This document shows positions 9,208 to 17,136 of a stretch of 64,000 bases of DNA, piece after piece. Both the position numbers and the translations under genes were made by a program. Under the pieces are notes generated by a model. The model was not told the DNA's origin. It searched no databases and worked only from the letters and a program-made list of their open reading frames with translations. Where the stretch lies: NCBI GenBank assembly GCA_031552185.1, contig JAVBMU010000032.1, positions 12,170-76,169 of the forward strand, read 5' to 3'. How positions within the stretch are numbered: the stretch's first letter is position 1; each line of letters opens with the position of its first letter. The DNA is from JAVBMU01 sp031552185 (GTDB lineage: Bacteria; Actinomycetota; Actinomycetes; Actinomycetales; Cellulomonadaceae).

Positions 9208-9344
9208 TCGCACCATCCCCATCAGGCCTGCGGGCCGGCGGGTACTCGGGCACAACGCCTGCACCGTCCCGCTACGCGGAGCGTCCGCTCACGCCGTCCC
9301 CTTCTGAGCGATACTAGACGTGCTGCCGATCGGCCCACTGCGGT

Positions 9345-9378
9345 ATCGACTCATTGCGGGGATCGACTCATTGCGGGG
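9345..9378. repeat. 17-bp perfect tandem duplication upstream of fdxA
   Basis: The unit atcgactcattgcgggg occurs twice head to tail in the divergent spacer between the small minus-strand gene and fdxA, ending about 50 bp before the fdxA start. A partial third copy (atcgctc) follows. It lies where the fdxA promoter or leader should be, so it could be a doubled regulator site or simple slippage. Confidence 0.8.
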
Positions 9379-9430
9379 ATCGCTCACCGCGGGCCGCGGC
9401 GCACTCTCGGACGGAAAGGGATCAGGCGAC

Positions 9431-9748
9431 GTGACCTACGTGATCGCACAGCCGTGCGTGGACGTCAAGGACAAGGCGTGCATCGAGGAATGCCCCGTGG
9501 ACTGTATCTACGAGGGTCAGCGGTCGCTGTACATCCATCCAGACGAATGCGTCGATTGCGGCGCCTGCGAGCCGGTCTGCCCCGTCGAGGCGATCTACTA
9601 CGAGGACGACGTCCCCCAGCAGTGGAGCGACTACTACCGGGCGAACGTCGAGTTCTTCGACGATCTGGGCTCCCCGGGCGGAGCGGCGAAGATGGGTCAG
9701 ATCGACAAGGACGACCCGATGATCACCGCCCTGCCGCCGCAGGCCTGA
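9431..9748 (+). CDS. fdxA: 7Fe ferredoxin (FdxA/FdxC type)
   Basis: A 105-residue low-potential electron carrier with one [3Fe-4S] and one [4Fe-4S] cluster. The N-terminal half has the spaced cysteines of CVDVKDKACIEECPVDCIYEG; the second half has CVDCGACEPVCPVEAIYYEDD. GTG at 9431 is chosen because MTYVIAQPC is the standard family start and GGAAAGG precedes it; the in-frame extension upstream would run through the repeat and promoter region. The tail to the stop (WSDYYRANVEFFDDLGSPGG) is typical of actinobacterial FdxA. dapC follows after 13 bp, the same arrangement as fdxC-dapC in mycobacteria. Confidence 0.97.
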   Translation: MTYVIAQPCVDVKDKACIEECPVDCIYEGQRSLYIHPDECVDCGACEPVCPVEAIYYEDDVPQQWSDYYRANVEFFDDLGSPGGAAKMGQIDKDDPMITALPPQA

Positions 9749-9761
9749 GCGACTGCGCGGC

Positions 9762-10898
9762 ATGGGCTTCGCGCCGCTGGCCGACCCCTACCCGTGGGAC
9801 GGGCTGAGCGGGTACGCCGCCCGCGCCCGGGCGCACCCGGGCGGACTGGTGAACCTGTCGATCGGCACCCCGGTCGATCCGACGCCGGCCGTGGTCCGGG
9901 CCGCACTGGCCGACGCCGCCGACTCGCCCGGCTATCCCGCCACCCACGGCACGCCCGCGCTGCGGGCGGCCGTGGTCGACTGGTTCGCCCGGCGCCGCGG
10001 CGCGCCGGGTCTTGACCCGGCGGCCGTGTTGCCGACCATCGGGTCCAAGGAACTGGTCGGCCTCCTGCCGGCGCTGCTCGGGCTCGGCCCGGGGGACGTC
10101 GTCGTGCATCCGCGGATTGCCTACCCGACCTACGACGTCGGCGCCCGACTGGCCGGGGCGGCGGCGCTGGCGACTGACGACGTCGACGACTGGGCGGGCC
10201 GCGCCGACGTGCGGCTGGTCTGGGTGAACTCGCCGGCCAACCCCACCGGCCGCGTGCTCGGCCCGGCCGAGCTCGCTCGCGTGGTCGGGGCCGCGCGCGC
10301 GATCGGCGCCGTGGTGGTGAGCGACGAGTGCTACGCCGAACTAGCCTGGGGCGAGCCGTGGGCCACGTCGGGCGTGCCGAGCGTCCTCGCGCCGGCGGTG
10401 AGCGGCGGTTCACCCGAGGGTCTGCTGGCGGCGTACTCGTTGTCCAAGCAGTCGAACCTGGCGGGTTACCGGGCGGCATTCGTCGCGGGCGATCCGGCCC
10501 TGGTGGCGCGGCTGCTGGCCACGCGCAAGCACCTCGGGATGATCGTCCCCCGGCCGGTGCAGGCCGCGATGACCGCCGCCCTGGGCGACGACGCGCACGT
10601 GGCCGAGCAGCGAGCAACGTACGGGCGGCGGCGGGAAGTGCTGCTCGCCGCCGTGCGGACGGCGGGTTTCCGGGTGGACCACAGCGAGGCGGGGCTGTAC
10701 CTGTGGGTCCGGGCCGGGGGCGACGGCGGGTGCTGGGACCTGATCGGCTGGTTCGCCGAGCGCGGGATACTGGCCGGCCCGGGCGTCTTCTACGGTCCGG
10801 CCGCCGGCGGCCATGTGCGGCTGGCGCTGACGGCCTCCGACGAGCGAATCGAGGCGGCCGCCGCCCGAATCACGGCAGGTCAGCGTGCTCGACCATAA
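9762..10898 (+). CDS. dapC: N-succinyldiaminopimelate aminotransferase (class I/II PLP enzyme)
   Basis: Transaminates N-succinyl-2-amino-6-ketopimelate in the lysine and peptidoglycan precursor pathway. It has 378 residues, normal for actinobacterial DapC. PLP-fold marks are VNLSIGTPVDPTP near the start, VNSPANPTGRV, the aspartate of VVSDECYAEL, and the Schiff-base lysine in AYSLSKQSNLAGYR (~residue 229). The ATG at 9762 follows fdxA closely, matching the fdxC-dapC pair of mycobacteria. dapD and dapE, the flanking steps of the same succinylase pathway, are both in this window, which supports the call over a generic aminotransferase. Confidence 0.95.
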   Translation: MGFAPLADPYPWDGLSGYAARARAHPGGLVNLSIGTPVDPTPAVVRAALADAADSPGYPATHGTPALRAAVVDWFARRRGAPGLDPAAVLPTIGSKELVGLLPALLGLGPGDVVVHPRIAYPTYDVGARLAGAAALATDDVDDWAGRADVRLVWVNSPANPTGRVLGPAELARVVGAARAIGAVVVSDECYAELAWGEPWATSGVPSVLAPAVSGGSPEGLLAAYSLSKQSNLAGYRAAFVAGDPALVARLLATRKHLGMIVPRPVQAAMTAALGDDAHVAEQRATYGRRREVLLAAVRTAGFRVDHSEAGLYLWVRAGGDGGCWDLIGWFAERGILAGPGVFYGPAAGGHVRLALTASDERIEAAAARITAGQRARP

Positions 10899-10901
10899 TG
10901 C

Positions 10902-10917
10902 TGTGATCATCCTCACG
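10902..10917. promoter_or_regulatory. Near-consensus CRP/GlxR-type operator upstream of citrate synthase
   Basis: TGTGATCATCCTCACG matches the CRP-family consensus TGTGA-N6-TCACA at 9 of 10 conserved positions. It lies 176 bp before the gltA start, directly after a CATAAT hexamer at 10894-10899 that could be a -10 element. In Corynebacterium, GlxR controls gltA through such sites. A perfect version occurs at sdh in this same window. Confidence 0.6.
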
Positions 10918-11092
10918 GGGCCGTTGCGGGACCTTCTGCCCGGCATGAGGTTGGCCTTCGGCCGGGCGGGCTGTAGCGTCTGGACACCGGCGCGAGCCGG
11001 AATCAGCCGTAACCTTCCATTGGGACCCGTCGAACCGCTGCGCGTCCCGCCGTTCCTGCGCCGTTCGACGCGCACCACCCAAGGAGGTAGCG

Positions 11093-12388
11093 ATGCCCGG
11101 GGCACCTGAGTCTGTCCAACTTGTCGTCGATGACGGGAAGGTCAAGCTGCCGGTTATCCACGCCACCCAGGGTGGGGACGGCATCGAAGTCAGCACCTTG
11201 CTGCGTGACACCGGGCTGGTCACGGTCGACCCGGGTTTCATGAACACCGCCTCCTGCGAGTCCGCGATCACCTTTATCGACGGCGACGCGGGGGTATTGC
11301 AGTACCGAGGCTTTCCGATCGACCAGTTGGCCCGGTCATCCAGCTTCCTGGAAGTCGCCTACCTCCTGATTCATGGCCAATTGCCCGGTGCCGCGGAGTT
11401 GGACGCCTTCGTCGAGCGAGTGAACCGGCACACGATGGTGCACGAGGACTTCCGCACCTTCATGGGCACGTTCCCGCGCGGCGCCCACCCGATGGCCGTC
11501 ATGGCCTCCGCGATCAACGCGCTGTCCACCTTCTACCCCGAGGCGCTGGACCCGTTCCACGACGACACGATCGAGCTGGCAACCGTCGTTCTGCTGGCCA
11601 AGTCCCGCACCATCACCTCGTACCTGCACCGGCGTCGGGTCGGCGAGCCGTTGCTCTACCCGGACTACTCGCGCGGGTACGTCGAGGACTTCCTGCGGAT
11701 GACGTTCGCGACGCCGTACGAGAAGTACGAGGCGAACCCCGTCGCGGTCGAGGCGCTGGACAAGCTCCTGATTCTGCACGCCGACCACGAGCAGAATTGC
11801 TCGACGTCGACCGTCCGGATCGTCGGTTCGTCCCATGCCAATCTGTTCGCGTCGGTCGCCGCCGGGATCAACGCGCTGTCCGGGCCCCTGCACGGCGGTG
11901 CGAACGAGGCCGTGCTGAAGATGCTGGAGAAGATCCAGTCGGCCGAATACGACGTCGACACGTTCATGGCCAAGGTCAAGAACAAGGAGGACGGCATCCG
12001 GCTGATGGGCTTCGGGCACCGGGTCTACAAGAACTACGACCCGCGCGCCGCCATCGTGAAGGAGAGCGCACACGCCGTCCTGAGCAGCCTCGGCAAGCAG
12101 GACGAACTGCTCGACATCGCGATGCGGTTGGAGGAGATCGCCCTCTCCGACGACTACTTCATCAGCCGCAAGCTGTACCCGAACGTCGACTTTTACACCG
12201 GGCTGATCTATAAGGCGCTCGGCTTCGCCCCGGCCATGTTCACGCCGCTGTTCGCGCTCGGGCGGATGCCCGGCTGGATCGCGCAGTGGCGGGAGATGAT
12301 GACGGACAAGCAGACCAAGATCGGCCGGCCGCGCCAGGTCTACACCGGCGAGCCGGAGCGGGACTACGTTCCCGTCGACGAGCGCTGA
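11093..12388 (+). CDS. gltA: Citrate synthase (type II)
   Basis: Condenses oxaloacetate and acetyl-CoA to citrate, the entry step of the TCA cycle. It has 431 residues, normal for the hexameric type II family. It shows LRDTGLVTVDPGFMNTASCES and FIDGDAGVLQYRGFPI at the front, the active-site histidines in NCSTSTVRIVGSSHAN and LMGFGHRVYKNYDPRA, and PNVDFYTGLIYKALGF with GRMPGWIAQW near the end. AAGGAGG lies 6 bp before the ATG, a textbook ribosome site. It is separated from dapC by 194 bp holding a CRP-like operator, so it probably has its own promoter and carbon-responsive control. Confidence 0.98.
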   Translation: MPGAPESVQLVVDDGKVKLPVIHATQGGDGIEVSTLLRDTGLVTVDPGFMNTASCESAITFIDGDAGVLQYRGFPIDQLARSSSFLEVAYLLIHGQLPGAAELDAFVERVNRHTMVHEDFRTFMGTFPRGAHPMAVMASAINALSTFYPEALDPFHDDTIELATVVLLAKSRTITSYLHRRRVGEPLLYPDYSRGYVEDFLRMTFATPYEKYEANPVAVEALDKLLILHADHEQNCSTSTVRIVGSSHANLFASVAAGINALSGPLHGGANEAVLKMLEKIQSAEYDVDTFMAKVKNKEDGIRLMGFGHRVYKNYDPRAAIVKESAHAVLSSLGKQDELLDIAMRLEEIALSDDYFISRKLYPNVDFYTGLIYKALGFAPAMFTPLFALGRMPGWIAQWREMMTDKQTKIGRPRQVYTGEPERDYVPVDER

Positions 12389-12404
12389 CGGCTGAGCCGG
12401 CGGC

Positions 12405-12461
12405 GGGGCGCTGGGCGCCGGCGGCGGGGGCGCTGGGCGCCGGCGGCAGGGGCGCCGGCGG
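12405..12461. repeat. 22-bp GC-rich tandem repeat between convergent 3' ends
   Basis: Two full units and one partial unit built around ggcgctgggcgccggcggc fill the 82-bp gap between the gltA stop and the stop of the minus-strand membrane-protein gene. Each unit contains the self-complementary core ggcgcc, so hairpins can form and the block may act as a two-way terminator. Confidence 0.75.
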
Positions 12462-12470
12462 CCGCCTCGG

Positions 12471-13472
12471 CTACGGGGACGGTGACCCGGGCGCGACGGC
12501 GACGGTGACCCGGACGTGACCGGGGGCAGGGGCCGGCGTGGCACCGCCGGCGCCCGTTGCCTTCGCGTCGCGGCCGGCCGTGCCCGATGCCGCCGGCGCC
12601 ACGCGCCAGGTCGGGTGCGCCCGGCTCCAGATCCGGTCGCCGACCTGGACGCTCGTGGCGCCCGTGGCGTCCGCGACCGCGACGGCCCACTCGCCGGCGG
12701 CCCACGCCGCGCGGCTCGCGTCCGCCGGCGCCAGCGCCGTGGCATCGATGCTGACGGCGCCGCCCCGGACGGTCACCGGCAACGCCCCCAGGTCGCGCTG
12801 TACGCGCTCGGTGAGCGCCGCCGTCGTACCGGGGTGCGCGACGGGCCGCAGCGTGCAGGTCAAGGCGGCCGGCGAGAATCCGGTCAGCGCCGAGGCCCAG
12901 GCCCGGGCCCGATCCTCGTGCTGGGCGTAGGCGTCGGGGAAAGCGGAGCGCTGCACGGACTGGGCCGCCTTGGTGACATCCATGGTCTCGTAGCCGGCGA
13001 CCTTGGCGAGGGCGTCGTAGAACGCATTCGTCGAATACACCGGGTCCTGGACCTGCTCCGCCGTACCCCAGCCCTGGGACGGGCGCTGCTGGAAGAGGCC
13101 GAGCGAATCGCGGTCCCCATACTCGACGTTGATCAGGCGAGATTCCTGCAGCCCGGTCGCGATGGCGATGGTCGCGGCGCGGGCGGGCAGCGCGCGCCGT
13201 ACGGCCGTCGCGACGATCAGCGCGGCATTGTCGGCCTGTTCCGGGGTGAGCGTCTGCTCGACGCCGTCGGCCGACGCCCGGCAGCGTTCGACGATCGGCA
13301 GCCCGACGTCCGGCCGGTCCGGCCGCAGCCAGGCGACGAGCCCCGCGATCACCACGACGACCCCTAGCAGCGCGGCGCCGAGGCCGGCCAGGCGGGCGAG
13401 CCGGCGCCGGCGGCGCCGACGCTGCCGCGTGGCGGTGGAGCGAGACGTCGTGGCTGCGGGGCGAGTCGTCAT
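12471..13472 (-). CDS. Membrane-anchored lysozyme-like protein (actinobacterial family sometimes annotated as heavy-metal transporter)
   Basis: A 333-residue protein: an Arg-rich cytoplasmic N-terminus, one transmembrane helix (~residues 30-49), then an exported domain. The exported part has ATIAIATGLQESRLINVEYGD followed by DSLGLFQQRPSQGWG, a pattern like the lysozyme or transglycosylase Glu-containing motif, then DPVYSTNAFYDALAKV. The Glu in GLQES is the likely catalytic equivalent; activity is inferred only. The C-terminal part is Ala/Gly-rich. ATG at 13472 is chosen over upstream in-frame starts because those would overlap dapD. It lies 10 bp downstream of dapD on the same strand, so the two are probably co-transcribed. 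Confidence 0.8.
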   Translation of the reverse strand: MTTRPAATTSRSTATRQRRRRRRRLARLAGLGAALLGVVVVIAGLVAWLRPDRPDVGLPIVERCRASADGVEQTLTPEQADNAALIVATAVRRALPARAATIAIATGLQESRLINVEYGDRDSLGLFQQRPSQGWGTAEQVQDPVYSTNAFYDALAKVAGYETMDVTKAAQSVQRSAFPDAYAQHEDRARAWASALTGFSPAALTCTLRPVAHPGTTAALTERVQRDLGALPVTVRGGAVSIDATALAPADASRAAWAAGEWAVAVADATGATSVQVGDRIWSRAHPTWRVAPAASGTAGRDAKATGAGGATPAPAPGHVRVTVAVAPGSPSP

Positions 13473-13482
13473 TCGAGCGGGG

Positions 13483-14484
13483 TCAGTTCGCGTGCAGCGC
13501 GGCGTTGAGCGTGATGCCGACGCCGTCGCGGGCCAGGGCCTCGACCGCTCCGGTCTGCGAATTACGCCGGAACAGGACGCCGTCACGGCCGGCGAGTTCG
13601 CGGGCCTTGACCACCCGGGGGGCGCCGTCGTCGTTCGCGGTGCCGACGAGCGTCACCTTCGTGCCCGCGGTGACGTACAGGCCCGACTCGACCACGCAGT
13701 CGTCGCCCAACGGAATGCCGAGCCCGGCGTTGGCGCCGAGCAGCGACCGACGTCCGATCGAGATCACCTGCGTGCCGCCGCCGGAGAGCGTGCCCATGAT
13801 CGAGGCGCCGCCGCCGATGTCCGAGCCGTCGCCGACCACCACGCCGGCGGAGATCCGGCCCTCGACCATCGACGTGCCGAGCGTCCCGGCGTTGAAGTTC
13901 ACGAAGCCTTCGTGCATCACGGTGGTACCGGGGGCGAGGTGCGCGCCAAGCCGGACCCGGTCGGCGTCGGCGATCCGGACCCCGGAGGGAACCACGTAAT
14001 CCACCATCCGGGGGAACTTGTCCACGCCGAACACCGTGACCGGGCCGTGGGCGGCGCGCAGCCGCGCGCGCGTCGCCTCGAAACCCTCGACGGCGCACGG
14101 TCCGAAGTTCGTCCACACCACGTTGGCCAGGACGCCGAAAAGACCCTCCAGGTTCGCCCCGTGCGGGGCGATCACCCGGTGGGAGAGCAGGTGCAGGCGC
14201 AGGTAAGCGTCCGGCACGGACGTGGGCGGGGCGTCGAGGTCGATGACCGCGCACACCACCCGCGTCGTGACCCCGCGCGCCACGTCGACCCCGGCGAGCG
14301 CGGCAAGCCATCCGGGCGGCTCCTCCTGGGGGTCGGGCGTGCCGAGGGCGGGGGCGGGGTACCAGGCATCCAGGGCGGTCCCGTCCGCGGCGACCCCGGC
14401 CAGGCCCCAGGCCCAGGCGGGCCGGGTCGCGGCGGTGGCGCGCGGATCGGCGGCGCCGGGATCGGTGGCGGTGGCGTCAGTCAT
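13483..14484 (-). CDS. dapD: 2,3,4,5-tetrahydropyridine-2,6-dicarboxylate N-succinyltransferase
   Basis: Succinylates tetrahydrodipicolinate in the succinylase branch of lysine/diaminopimelate synthesis. It has 333 residues, normal for the long actinobacterial DapD. The C-terminal half is a left-handed beta-helix of hexapeptide repeats (VRIADADRVRLGAHLAPGTTV and on), with the catalytic-region motif HEGFVNFNAGTLGTSMVEGR and SIGRRSLLGANAGLGIPLGD. The N-terminal domain carries SHRVIAPHGANLEGLFG. It starts at ATG 14484. In mycobacteria dapD is directly divergent from dapE; here about 5.7 kb carrying an ESX-type islet separates them. Confidence 0.97.
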   Translation of the reverse strand: MTDATATDPGAADPRATAATRPAWAWGLAGVAADGTALDAWYPAPALGTPDPQEEPPGWLAALAGVDVARGVTTRVVCAVIDLDAPPTSVPDAYLRLHLLSHRVIAPHGANLEGLFGVLANVVWTNFGPCAVEGFEATRARLRAAHGPVTVFGVDKFPRMVDYVVPSGVRIADADRVRLGAHLAPGTTVMHEGFVNFNAGTLGTSMVEGRISAGVVVGDGSDIGGGASIMGTLSGGGTQVISIGRRSLLGANAGLGIPLGDDCVVESGLYVTAGTKVTLVGTANDDGAPRVVKARELAGRDGVLFRRNSQTGAVEALARDGVGITLNAALHAN

Positions 14485-14989
14485 GCGCCCAAGCCTAACG
14501 ACGGCGCCCGGCGGTCGGTGATCCCGGGTTGGTTGCCTGTGGATAGGTTTCGTTGCTGTGGGTGGGTGTCGTTATGGTAGTCCTGCGTAGATCGTGACGT
14601 CGGCAGCGCCTGATGCGTTATTGGTTCGGTCGTGATGCTTATTGTTCTCGGGAGCGGTTGGCTGAGGGCGACGCCGCCGGGTCGGTTTCTCCGCCATGTC
14701 AATCGGGTTTGGCGGCGCGCCGCTGCCGAGGGCAGTGGGGGCGCCCTGGGGGCACGGTGGGGGCACGGTGGGGACGGAGTGCTGTGGTGGGACGACGCGG
14801 TTCAGCGGGTGGCGGCGGCACGTTGCAGGCGCTGCGCCGCGGGCGGCGCGGCGCAGACGTGGCGCGGCGGGCGACATTGCCCCGCAACGTCCGCGGTAGC
14901 CGCCCTCGGCCCGCCGGGGCGGGATGTGTTGAAGGTCAGCGGCGGCGATGTTGCCGGTGTGTTGGTGGCGAAACGGTTGGAGGAGTGAC
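14485..14989. other. Divergent intergenic region between dapD and the ESX islet
   Basis: About 500 bp with no gene I can support. It should hold the dapD promoter (minus strand) and the islet promoter (plus strand), but I see no clear -35/-10 pair. The middle (14720-14790) is G-rich with repeated ggggcacggtggg units. Short open frames here are Arg/Gly-rich and lack ribosome sites. Confidence 0.6.
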
Positions 14990-15490
14990 GTGGTCGATTC
15001 GATTTCGATGCTGATGGAAGACGTCGATGCGCAGGTAAAGGTCATCTGTCGGGCCGCGGATGAGTTGTGCCGACCGCGTGATGTCGCGCAATCGAATGGC
15101 GTGGACGCGGGTGTCACGGGCAGCTTCAAGCGGGCGCAGGACGATTTCGGGTTGGCGATGGAGACCCAGATCATTCTGATCGCGCGGAAGCTGGAGGCCA
15201 AAGTCGAGGCCCTGCGGGGTTCGATCGCGGACGCGCGCAAGACTGAGCAGGCGATCTCGGAGAGTATCGCGACGATCCTGGTGGACCAACTCGAGGGCGG
15301 GCACGAAGCACTGACCCCCTTGGTCGACGAGCCCGCTGTCGTACCTTCGCGTCCGGCGATCGAGGACTTCGAGGATTCGGGCGGGACCGGTGGTGGGGAC
15401 GGCTCCGGCGGCGGCAGTTCGCGTCCGCCGATCGAGGACTTCGAGTCCCCGGGCGGGGCGGGCTCGTCCGGCGGTGGGGGGCGCGGCTAG
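14990..15490 (+). CDS. ESX-associated helical protein with Gly-rich tail, first gene of twin-mycosin islet
   Basis: A 166-residue protein of no family I recognise. Residues 1-105 are predicted alpha-helical and resemble the size and heptad style of small type VII (ESX/Esp) substrates, though there is no WXG motif. Residues 115-166 are disordered and Gly-rich, with a repeated motif, RPAIEDFE and RPPIEDFES. GTG at 14990 is chosen because GGAGGAG lies just upstream and the protein then opens MVDSISMLMEDVDAQ. It is followed by two mycosins and a WXG protein on the same strand, so its role is most likely as substrate, chaperone partner or adaptor of type VII secretion. Confidence 0.75.
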   Translation: MVDSISMLMEDVDAQVKVICRAADELCRPRDVAQSNGVDAGVTGSFKRAQDDFGLAMETQIILIARKLEAKVEALRGSIADARKTEQAISESIATILVDQLEGGHEALTPLVDEPAVVPSRPAIEDFEDSGGTGGGDGSGGGSSRPPIEDFESPGGAGSSGGGGRG

Positions 15491-15563
15491 TGACGAATGT
15501 CGACGGGAGCCTCGGCGGGTCCCGACGTGAACCGGCCCTGATTCGCACGTTGGGGTGCGACGA

Positions 15564-17024
15564 GTGAGGTTTCGATTTGTGTCAGTGTTGGTCGCCGGGG
15601 TCGTGGCGGCGGGAATGGTGATGGTGTCGCCGGCCGCGGGGGCCGCGCCCGCGGCCGGTTCTTCGCGTAGTTCGGGCGATGTGGTCGGCGCGGCGGCTGC
15701 CTCGGACGTCGCGGGTGGGGTTGTGCGTGATCTGCCGGGGGAGGACCCGGCCGGTGGGGACTGGTATTTCACGAGGTTCGGGGTGCAACAGGCCCATGAT
15801 CAGGGGTGGACCGGCAAGGGCGTGAAGGTCGCGGTGATCGACTCGGTGATCAACCCGGACCTGCCGCATCTCAAGGGGGCGAAGCTGACGGTGCGGGAGC
15901 CGTCGTTCTGCTTTGACGAGAAGACACACGAACCGATCCCGGCGGCTGGCACATCCTATGACCAGGTGCAGGCCGGTCACGGCACCAACGTGACATCGAT
16001 GATCGTCGGTACTGGTGCGGGCTTTCCCGGGCAGAAGGGCGCCCGAGGTGTCGCACCGGGGGTGCAGGTGCGCTTCTATGCAAACGGCGTCGGCAAGGAG
16101 CGGGACGCTCTGGCGCACAACAGTCGATGCGCGGAGCAGCAAGGCGAGGTTTCAGGCGAGAGCGTGTCGTCAGCGATGCGGGAAGCGGTTGATGATGGAG
16201 CACAGATCATCTCGATCTCGCAAGTGTCTAGCTCCTCGCCGGAACTAATTGCAGCGATAGCCCACGCGATCCGTGAAGGCGTCGTAGTAGTCGCTGGTCT
16301 GTCCAATACCGGGGAACTAGACGACGGCTTCTTAGCCACTGCAAACGGAGTGGTGAGTGTGCAGGCGATCCATTCGTCGGGGGAAATCCAGTCAAGGGAT
16401 GGCCTGCCGAACGCTGATCGGAATGTGGATGTCGCGGGTCCGGGTCTGGGGATCCGCCTTCAGGGTTCGGGGTCGGGTCCGGATTCGTGGCGCACGCAGA
16501 GATCCGGGAATGGGACGTCTTTCGCTACGCCGGTGGTGGCGGGGTTCCTCGCGTTGGTGAAGCAGAAGTATCCGAAGGCGACGGGGAATCAGTTGATCCA
16601 GTCGTTGGTCCGTAATTCGGGGGATAACGAGCATAAGCCGGAGTGGAACGATAGGACCGGTTATGGGATTGTGTCGCTGACGCGGATGCTGGAGCGGGAC
16701 CCGACCAGATACCCGGACAAGAACCCTCTGGTCTCCGAGAAGCCGGATGTGCACCCGAATCTGGCCGAGATCGCCGCGGCGGACCCGGGCGGCGGCCCGT
16801 CGTCGGGTCCGGGCACGTTGCCAGCCACCACGTCCGGATCGACGAAGGCCGGCGGGTCGAAGAACGCTGCATCGACCGATGCGGCGCCGAAGACCGTCGC
16901 GTCGTCGGGCCTTTCGGGTGGCCTGCTCGGTGTGCTGGTCGGGGTGGGTGTGTTGGTTGTGGCGGGGGCCGTGGTGATCGCGATCGTGGTCAGCCGTCGC
17001 GCGAGCCGACCCGGGAGGCCCTAG
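15564..17024 (+). CDS. mycP: Mycosin (MycP), type VII secretion S8 serine protease, first copy
   Basis: Membrane-anchored subtilisin of ESX/type VII systems, active on the outer face of the membrane. It has 486 residues: signal peptide 1-30 ending near AAGAAPAAG, S8 domain with Asp93 (VAVIDSVINPD), His139 (GHGTNV), oxyanion Asn248 and Ser319 (GTSFATP), a Pro/Gly/Thr linker, and a C-terminal helix (~451-474) followed by a basic tail. Two cysteines (~116 and ~189) may form a disulfide. GTG at 15564 matches the second copy's start; GTG at 15555 is also possible. Both ends are nearly identical in DNA to the next gene while the middle differs and has richer A/T codons, suggesting recombination. 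Confidence 0.93.
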   Translation: MRFRFVSVLVAGVVAAGMVMVSPAAGAAPAAGSSRSSGDVVGAAAASDVAGGVVRDLPGEDPAGGDWYFTRFGVQQAHDQGWTGKGVKVAVIDSVINPDLPHLKGAKLTVREPSFCFDEKTHEPIPAAGTSYDQVQAGHGTNVTSMIVGTGAGFPGQKGARGVAPGVQVRFYANGVGKERDALAHNSRCAEQQGEVSGESVSSAMREAVDDGAQIISISQVSSSSPELIAAIAHAIREGVVVVAGLSNTGELDDGFLATANGVVSVQAIHSSGEIQSRDGLPNADRNVDVAGPGLGIRLQGSGSGPDSWRTQRSGNGTSFATPVVAGFLALVKQKYPKATGNQLIQSLVRNSGDNEHKPEWNDRTGYGIVSLTRMLERDPTRYPDKNPLVSEKPDVHPNLAEIAAADPGGGPSSGPGTLPATTSGSTKAGGSKNAASTDAAPKTVASSGLSGGLLGVLVGVGVLVVAGAVVIAIVVSRRASRPGRP

Positions 17025-17136
17025 TGGGCGGCACATCGGCGCAGGCCGCCGGTGGCTCCGCGGCCGATGTCGACGGGGCGGCCGGCGGAAGGGTGGGGGA
17101 CGCAACAGTGGGTTCGTATGTGGGGAGGTTTGATCG

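Noticed and set aside
14613..15014. Small gene upstream of the ESX islet
   Set aside because: Several overlapping frames, all Arg/Gly-rich and without ribosome sites; nothing recognisable.
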